From: Planctomycetota bacterium
Lineage (GTDB): Bacteria > Planctomycetota > Phycisphaerae > UBA1845 > CAIVHJ01
Reading direction: 5' to 3'
NCBI GenBank assembly: GCA_022565195.1
Contig: JADFJZ010000115.1
Span: forward strand, 1 to 5,977
Length of the DNA: 5,977 bases
Numbering within the stretch: position 1 is the first letter of the stretch; each line of letters starts with the position of its first letter. The position numbers were made by a program, and so were the translations under genes. Below, one piece after another: positions 1 to 4,507 of this stretch. The notes under the pieces were generated by a model. The model ran no database searches. It saw only the letters and a list, made by a program, of their open reading frames with translations, and was not told where the DNA came from.

Positions 1-3
1 CAT
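1..3 (-). CDS. Start codon of a further minus-strand gene (runs off the left edge)
   Basis: Only the ATG (3 to 1, minus strand) lies inside the window, so the product is unknown. The support is the textbook Shine-Dalgarno sequence AAGGAG at 15-10, six bases before the ATG. It lies on the same strand as the three glc genes, 86 bases after the glcF stop, so it may be a fourth gene of the same transcription unit. It may also have its own promoter in the fairly AT-rich gap between them. Glycolate operons often continue with transport or glyoxylate-metabolism genes, but nothing here shows which. The call could be wrong if the ATG is quickly followed by a stop outside the window. Confidence 0.5.
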
Positions 4-9
4 GCGGAT

Positions 10-15
10 CTCCTT
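10..15 (-). promoter_or_regulatory. Strong Shine-Dalgarno site at left edge
   Basis: On the minus strand this reads AAGGAG, a perfect anti-16S complement, with a six-base spacer (9-4) to the ATG at 3-1. It is the main evidence that a gene starts at the left edge. Confidence 0.55.
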
Positions 16-89
16 GTGGGCCGAATTCGTGGTTTCTTACTCCGTGTATTTTAGCATAAGAATTCCGCAAGGGGCGAATGTAATGTGGA

Positions 90-1379
90 TCAGCGGCGTT
101 CTTCGCTCGGGCCATAGGCGCGATCGAGCAAGTCGATGGGATGCACGACTTGCAAGTTGCGGCCGGTTTCGATTGCTTGCTGCCGCAGATGCAGTATGCA
201 ACCCGCGTTGGCCGTCGCGACGATTTGAGAATGAGTCTCATCAATGTTTTGGAGTTTGCGCCGGGCGAGTCGGTTGGCCATATCGGGCTGGGTCAAGCTG
301 TAGGTGCCGGCAGCGCCGCAACACCAGTCAGCCTCTTTGAGGTCAACCAACTCCAGTCCGGGGATCAGGCTGAGAAGATGCTGCGGCTGTTGTCGAATGC
401 CCTGCCCGTGGCAGAGGTGGCAGGCGTGATGGTACGTTACGCGCTCGGCAATGGCGTGTGTCGGTGGCTCGATGCCGTGTTCCGTCAGGAACTCGCTGAC
501 ATCCCGAACCCGGTCGGCGAAGTGTCGCGCCCGTTCGGCATATTGGGGATCATCGCTGAGCAGCTCCGCGTAGTCCTTCAGCATCAGCCCGCAGCCGGCG
601 ACGTTGACCACAACGGCATCGAGCTGTTCGTTCGGAGACTCGAACGCGTCGATGTTGGCTCTGGCGAAGCGCGCTGCGCTCGCCCGGTCGCCGGCGTGGT
701 AATGAATCGCGCCGCAACAGACTTGGTCGGTCGGACAATCCACCGCGCACCCGTTCCGCCGCAGCACGCGGTGAGTCGCCCGGTTCGTCGCGCCCAAAAT
801 CGCTTCGCCCACACAGCCGGTGAACAGGCCGACGCGTGCCCGCGGCTTGCCTCTTCGCGGCAGGCTGTGCCGGGGCAGTGGTTCGAGCGTCGGCGGCTCC
901 CGATCGAGCACTTCCGCGAATCGTAATCCCGCGCCATAGCGCCCCGCGAAACCCGAGGCACGGAGGAACTCAAAAAAGCCCAGCGCGCCGGCCATGCGGA
1001 GCGCACGGCGAAGCCACTTGATTCGGCGCCGATACGGAAAGACGTACAGCACCAGCCGGCGGACCAGCCGATCCAGCATGCCGGGGCGGCAATCGTGATC
1101 GTCCGTGATGTTCGCCCGATACGATTCGATCAGCCGCCCGTACTGCACGCCGGACGGGCACACTGTCTCGCAGGCCCGGCAGTCGAGGCACAAATCCAAA
1201 TGGTGCTGGATGCGCTCGCTCGGCGCGATTCGGCCGCTATCGATGGCCTGCATCAAGTAGATCCGCCCGCGCGGCGAGTCGTTTTCGTCGCCCAGTTCCG
1301 CGTAGGTCGGGCACTTCGGCAGGCACAACCCGCAGTGAACGCAGTGCTGAAAGTAATCGAACTGTGCGGTTTCGCTCAT
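90..1379 (-). CDS. glcF: Glycolate oxidase iron-sulfur subunit GlcF
   Basis: GlcF is the electron-transfer subunit of glycolate oxidase. It takes electrons from the flavin subunits GlcD/GlcE and passes them towards quinone, probably at the inner face of the cytoplasmic membrane. The 429-residue product is close to the usual length of about 400-430. Near the N-terminus are two ferredoxin-type [4Fe-4S] motifs: C13, C16, C19, C23 (followed by P24) and C64, C67, C70, C74 (followed by P75). Two CCG (DUF224-type) domains follow. The first has C189, the CCG at 221-223 and C263. The second has C320, the CCG at 353-355 and C394. A very basic, partly hydrophobic segment at about 101-145 could lie on the membrane. 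I chose the ATG at 1379, which gives MSETAQF. An in-frame TTG three codons upstream (1388) is possible, and neither start has a clear Shine-Dalgarno sequence. The gene is last of the three glc genes and ends in TGA. Function by family resemblance is very likely; the symbol follows the E. coli naming. Confidence 0.93.
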   Translation of the reverse strand: MSETAQFDYFQHCVHCGLCLPKCPTYAELGDENDSPRGRIYLMQAIDSGRIAPSERIQHHLDLCLDCRACETVCPSGVQYGRLIESYRANITDDHDCRPGMLDRLVRRLVLYVFPYRRRIKWLRRALRMAGALGFFEFLRASGFAGRYGAGLRFAEVLDREPPTLEPLPRHSLPRRGKPRARVGLFTGCVGEAILGATNRATHRVLRRNGCAVDCPTDQVCCGAIHYHAGDRASAARFARANIDAFESPNEQLDAVVVNVAGCGLMLKDYAELLSDDPQYAERARHFADRVRDVSEFLTEHGIEPPTHAIAERVTYHHACHLCHGQGIRQQPQHLLSLIPGLELVDLKEADWCCGAAGTYSLTQPDMANRLARRKLQNIDETHSQIVATANAGCILHLRQQAIETGRNLQVVHPIDLLDRAYGPSEERR

Positions 1380-1524
1380 GATTCGCAACCAAGGTCAACC
1401 AACCAAGTGGGAACGGAACCGGGTGCCCCGAAGCAGAGACAACTCAAGATCGTGAGCCGAACTCCTTCCAACAGTCTGCTAAACGGCAAGCCGACGGTTG
1501 GTTCTTTCAAATTGACTTCGTCGT
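1380..1524 (-). other. glcE-glcF intergenic gap
   Basis: These 145 bases are unusually long for a gap inside this operon; the glcD-glcE gap is 34. The gap holds one arm of a perfect inverted repeat whose other arm covers the glcE stop codon. No good promoter is visible. An AAGGAG on the minus strand at about 1461-1456 has no convincing start codon at the right distance. A 54-codon open frame from ATG 1540 to TGA 1376 crosses the whole gap and ends in an ATGA overlap with the glcF start. I do not call it a gene. Confidence 0.6.
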
Positions 1525-1534
1525 TTAGCAGACT
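1473..1534 (-). repeat. Perfect 13-bp inverted repeat at the end of glcE
   Basis: The arms are AGTCTGCTAAACG (1473-1485) and its exact reverse complement (1522-1534), separated by 36 bases. One arm covers the last codons and the TAA of glcE; the other lies in the gap before glcF. In the minus-strand transcript this would fold into a 13-bp stem with a large loop, and about three more pairs could form inside after one mismatch. No U-run follows, so it is not a standard intrinsic terminator. It could stabilise or attenuate the mRNA between glcE and glcF, be a protein-binding site, or be the remnant of a short palindromic element. Confidence 0.7.
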
Positions 1535-2811
1535 ATCCATGAACTCAGGAATCCCGGCCAGGGAAAAACTCGGTTCGGGTCAAACTCTTGCTTAATGGCC
1601 CGCATCCACTTGAACGCGGGATTCGAGCACGACCACCGGGGCACATTTGATCCCGCGGGCAGGCGCGTGAACTTCACGCTGCCGGTCGGGCCGGCGTCCG
1701 CGCGCAGCGCAGCTGCGGTTTCGAGAGTCAGATCGCCTGTTCCGCAACCCAGCACGGGGCCGTTGCGGCCGTGGGCCATGATAGCAATTCCACGCTCGCT
1801 GCACGATTCGATCAGCGCCCATCTGTGTTGAGCCGGCGCGATGGCTTCGAATGCGTAATCCGCTTCGCGCTCCGGCCAGCTCGTCAGTGCTTCGTATTGC
1901 TTGCGGGAGTCGTCGCGATCGAGTCGCACGCCTTGCCGTTTCCAGGCGGCATCAATCTGGTCGAGTTGCCATTCGACCTCGTCCGTGGCACCCTCGTACC
2001 CGACGAAAACCAGCGAGTGCCTTGCTTCGATATCCGAATCGATGTTCGCCGCCGCGATCGGATTCAGGAGTTCGATCATGCAGGGCCTCGTCGGGCCGCG
2101 GGTCAGGCGGTCGATCATCGACCGTGCATCCGTGAGGCTGTCGGCCCGAAGGCGAACGAGGCGGAAGTCCTCCGGCAGCGCCTTCAGCCGCAGCGAGACG
2201 CGCGTCAGAATACCCAGTGAACCGTGACTCCCAATGAACATTTTGTGCAAATCATATCCGGCGACGTTCTTGACCGTCCGGGCGCCCGACTTGACGTGCG
2301 TTCCATCCGCGAGAACCATCGATGCGCCGGTCATCGAGTGGCCGATGGGGCCGTGCGATAGGCTTCGCGGACCGACGGCGTTGCACGCGATCGCTCCGCC
2401 CAGCGTCGCCGCGCGTCTGAACGGCGGATCGAACGGCAAATGCTGTCCATTGGGGCGCACCAAGTCGTCGAGAGCGCCCAGCGCCAGGCCGGCGCCGACG
2501 GTCAGCGTGAGATCTTCGGACGAATAATGATGGACTTGCCGGAGGTTCTCGGTCGAGACCAGCACCACGGGCCGTGTGTCTCCGTGCGGTCGGATGTCGA
2601 ACTCTTGTAGGGCGGCTCCGATCGGGGCCAGAATGACCTCCCCGCCGCTGCAAACGCGCACGATCTCGACGAGCTGATCCTCACTCTCGGGCGCGACCGT
2701 CAACTCCGGCTCCGCACCGCCGACCCTGTATCCGCTGAGGGCGTCCGGGGTCGGCGCCGCCCGGCCGGCGACGCGCTCGATCGAACGGATGACTTCACTG
2801 GCAGCACTCAT
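1525..2811 (-). CDS. glcE: Glycolate oxidase FAD-binding subunit GlcE
   Basis: GlcE is the second flavoprotein-fold subunit of glycolate oxidase and is needed with GlcD and GlcF for activity in E. coli. The 428-residue product has an FAD_binding_4 (PCMH-type) N-terminal half. Visible there are LPFDPP (125-130), TLGGAIACNAVGPRSLSHG (136-154), the GlcE signature VKNVAGYDLHK (180-190) and GSHGSLGILTRV (195-205). The C-terminal half is the weakly conserved cap, ending IKQEFDPNRVF (406-416). I chose the ATG at 2811, 34 bases after the glcD stop. An in-frame ATG at 2895 would overlap glcD by 50 bases and add 28 residues unlike the family. The Shine-Dalgarno sequence for 2811 is weak (GAGA), so coupling to glcD translation is plausible. 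Two oddities stand out. The first FAD loop, normally rich in Gly and Thr/Ser, reads APIGAALQEFD (62-72). The tail reads FPWPGFLSSWIVC instead of an NPGR-type ending, possibly because of a frameshift near 1564-1568. Confidence 0.9.
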   Translation of the reverse strand: MSAASEVIRSIERVAGRAAPTPDALSGYRVGGAEPELTVAPESEDQLVEIVRVCSGGEVILAPIGAALQEFDIRPHGDTRPVVLVSTENLRQVHHYSSEDLTLTVGAGLALGALDDLVRPNGQHLPFDPPFRRAATLGGAIACNAVGPRSLSHGPIGHSMTGASMVLADGTHVKSGARTVKNVAGYDLHKMFIGSHGSLGILTRVSLRLKALPEDFRLVRLRADSLTDARSMIDRLTRGPTRPCMIELLNPIAAANIDSDIEARHSLVFVGYEGATDEVEWQLDQIDAAWKRQGVRLDRDDSRKQYEALTSWPEREADYAFEAIAPAQHRWALIESCSERGIAIMAHGRNGPVLGCGTGDLTLETAAALRADAGPTGSVKFTRLPAGSNVPRWSCSNPAFKWMRAIKQEFDPNRVFPWPGFLSSWIVC

Positions 2812-2845
2812 GGGTTTCTCAAACTCATTCGTTCGTTTGCTCCGG

Positions 2846-4225
2846 TCAGGCGAAGATTTTGTCCGGATTGGCTCTGCCGGTTGGGTCAAACACATGCTTC
2901 ACTTGCCGTTGGGCGGCCAGATCCGCCTCGTTGAACATCAACTTCAGGGCCTCCGTCTTTTCGACTCCGATGCCGTGCTCGCCGGTGACCGAACCGCCCA
3001 CCCGGACGCACTCGGCGAGGATTTCGTGGCTGGCCCGCTGCACGGCCTCGACCTGCCTGGGATCGCGCTGGTCAAAGAGGAAATTCGGGTGGATGTTGCC
3101 GTCGCCCGCGTGGAAATTGCTGGCCACGCGGAGGTGGTGCTTGTCGGCCACCTGCCGGACGAATCGCAGAATGTGCGGCAACTCGCTGCGCGGCACCACG
3201 CCGTCCTGAGTAATGCAGGTCGGCGCCGCCCGGCCGAGGGCGCCGAAGGCCGTCTTGCGCGCTTTCCACAACGCAGCGCGCTGCTCCGCCGATGCGGCAT
3301 CGTCAATCGACCGAACACGATTCTCGCGGCAGATCGCCAAGATGCGATCCAGTTGGCGGTCCAGACCGGCTTCGATTCCGTCGAGCTCGATGACCAAAAC
3401 CGCCTCGGCGTCGCGCGGGAAGCCATAAGCGTAGGCGTCCTCGAGAATCTGAACAATGGCCTGATCCATCATCTCCAGAGCGGCCGGCACGATGCCCGCG
3501 GCGATGATGTCGCGGACCGTGTTGCCGGCGTCGTCCATGCGGTCGTAGACGGCCAACACCGTGCGATAGGCGGCGGGCGGGCGCGTGAGTTTCACCGTAA
3601 CCTCGGTGACCAGTCCGAGCGTGCCTTCCGAGCCGATGAACACGCTGCCCAGATCGTAGCCGTGTGTCGTCTGCGTCCGGCCGCCGAGCGGCAGTACTTC
3701 GCCGCAGGGTAGGACGACCGTCAGCCCGAGGACGTGGTGTCCAGTCACGCCGTACTTCAGAGTGTGCGGCCCGCCGGCGTTCGTGGCGACGTTGCCGCCG
3801 ATGGTACACGTGCTTTGGCTGGCAGGATCGGGCGCGTAGAAGTACCCGTATTCGGCGACCGCATCGCTGATCTCCTGCGTGATCACGCCGGCCTCGACGA
3901 TGGCGCATTCATTGTCCAGATCGACTTCCAGAATGCGTTTCATCTTCGAGGTGCAGACCATCACTGCATCGCTGCCGGTCAGGCATCCGCCCGCGAGGGA
4001 GGTGCCCGAACCGCGCGGAACGAAGGCCACTTCGTGGTCGTGAAGAGCCTTCAGCACCTGGGAAGTCGCCTCCGTCGAGAGCGGAAAAACGACCCCGCCC
4101 GGCAGTCCCCGGACCAGCGGGTAGGCGTCGGATTCGTACACCAACAGCTCGTCCGGGTCCGATAGGACGCTCTCCGAGCCGCAGATTCGCTCCAGCCGGC
4201 GGATGAGGGACCTGCTGACGCTCAA
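2846..4225 (-). CDS. glcD: Glycolate oxidase catalytic FAD subunit GlcD
   Basis: GlcD oxidises glycolate (and often other short 2-hydroxyacids such as D-lactate) to the 2-oxoacid, using FAD. The 459 residues match the family length of about 460-500. The FAD_binding_4 domain at about 40-215 shows the FAD-binding loop VPRGSGTSLAGG (69-80) and SQSTCTIGGNVATNAGGPH (136-154), then HGYDLGSVFIGSEGTLG (188-204). The FAD-oxidase C-terminal domain (about 218-458) has LWKARK (319-324), the active-site-region FHAGDGNIHPN (371-381), GEHGIGVEK (415-423) and a terminal NPDKIF. It starts with TTG at 4225: an in-frame TGA lies directly before it, and GGGAGG sits seven bases upstream, so no earlier start is possible. 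It is first in the glcD-glcE-glcF order, as in E. coli. Close relatives include D-lactate dehydrogenases, but the linked glcE and glcF make glycolate oxidase the best call. The protein ends only one residue after the KIF motif, shorter than many homologues. Confidence 0.94.
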   Translation of the reverse strand: MSVSRSLIRRLERICGSESVLSDPDELLVYESDAYPLVRGLPGGVVFPLSTEATSQVLKALHDHEVAFVPRGSGTSLAGGCLTGSDAVMVCTSKMKRILEVDLDNECAIVEAGVITQEISDAVAEYGYFYAPDPASQSTCTIGGNVATNAGGPHTLKYGVTGHHVLGLTVVLPCGEVLPLGGRTQTTHGYDLGSVFIGSEGTLGLVTEVTVKLTRPPAAYRTVLAVYDRMDDAGNTVRDIIAAGIVPAALEMMDQAIVQILEDAYAYGFPRDAEAVLVIELDGIEAGLDRQLDRILAICRENRVRSIDDAASAEQRAALWKARKTAFGALGRAAPTCITQDGVVPRSELPHILRFVRQVADKHHLRVASNFHAGDGNIHPNFLFDQRDPRQVEAVQRASHEILAECVRVGGSVTGEHGIGVEKTEALKLMFNEADLAAQRQVKHVFDPTGRANPDKIFA

Positions 4226-4232
4226 TCACCCG

Positions 4233-4238
4233 CCTCCC
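4233..4238 (-). promoter_or_regulatory. Shine-Dalgarno site fixing the TTG start of glcD
   Basis: On the minus strand this reads GGGAGG, seven bases before the TTG at 4225. The three bases just before TTG are TGA, in frame, so this site decides the start. The first in-frame ATG lies far inside the FAD domain (codon 89). Confidence 0.75.
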
Positions 4239-4360
4239 ACATATCCGGTAAGATCGGGCACCCGGCCCCAAAACCTGCCATGCACGGGACTTCCGAAGGC
4301 TGCGGTCTCCCGCCCGGGGGGGTGGGCCAATATTGCTGTATCTCTTTGTGGCTCCTGCGG

Positions 4361-4390
4361 TTGACAAGCCATTTCACCGGGCCGTATAAA
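4361..4390 (+). promoter_or_regulatory. Sigma70-type promoter for the secreted repeat protein
   Basis: A perfect -35 box TTGACA (4361-4366) and a good -10 box TATAAA (4385-4390) are separated by 18 bases. Transcription would start near 4397, giving a leader of about 110 bases before the ATG at 4508. No operator-like palindrome overlaps the boxes. The promoter points away from the glc operon. Confidence 0.7.
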
Positions 4391-4485
4391 TGATTGTGTC
4401 CCTAGCACTATGGGGCTCATTGCCGTTGCGGTTTTCCCGTCGGCGATGGGGATCCTCGCGATTGAGTGACATTACCACGAATTCA

Positions 4486-4495
4486 GTGTGTGTGT
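4486..4495 (+). repeat. Short (GT)5 tract next to the ribosome binding site
   Basis: Five GT units run directly into the GGAG Shine-Dalgarno sequence of the downstream gene. The tract is short, so slippage would be rare. It lies outside the coding frame and could only change leader length. Confidence 0.5.
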
Positions 4496-4499
4496 GGAG
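4496..4499 (+). promoter_or_regulatory. Ribosome binding site of the repeat protein gene
   Basis: GGAG with an eight-base spacer to the ATG at 4508. It supports that ATG as the start, which also places a signal peptide at the N-terminus. Confidence 0.7.
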
Positions 4500-4507
4500 T
4501 AGCTGAC

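Noticed and set aside
4..89. Terminator or promoter after glcF
   Set aside because: No stem with a U-run is present. The AT-rich stretch (TTATGCTAAAAT on the minus strand) has no -35 box at a proper distance, so I made no call.
141..926. Plus-strand open frame of 261 codons
   Set aside because: It is the antisense of glcF, whose cysteine motifs fix the coding strand.
1380..1388. TTG start three codons upstream for glcF
   Set aside because: It has no Shine-Dalgarno sequence. The ATG at 1379 gives an N-terminus (MSETAQF) of the usual length before the first Cys motif.
2812..2895. Upstream start (ATG at 2895) for glcE
   Set aside because: It would overlap glcD by 50 bases and add 28 residues with no family-like character. 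The ATG at 2811 fits the usual N-terminus better.
2789..3712. Plus-strand open frame of 307 codons
   Set aside because: It is the antisense of glcD, whose motifs are unambiguous in the minus frame. No family resemblance is seen in the plus product.
4226..4420. Minus-strand open frame of 64 codons upstream of glcD
   Set aside because: It crosses the divergent promoter, has no good Shine-Dalgarno sequence or motif, and has a product rich in Gly, Arg and Pro.
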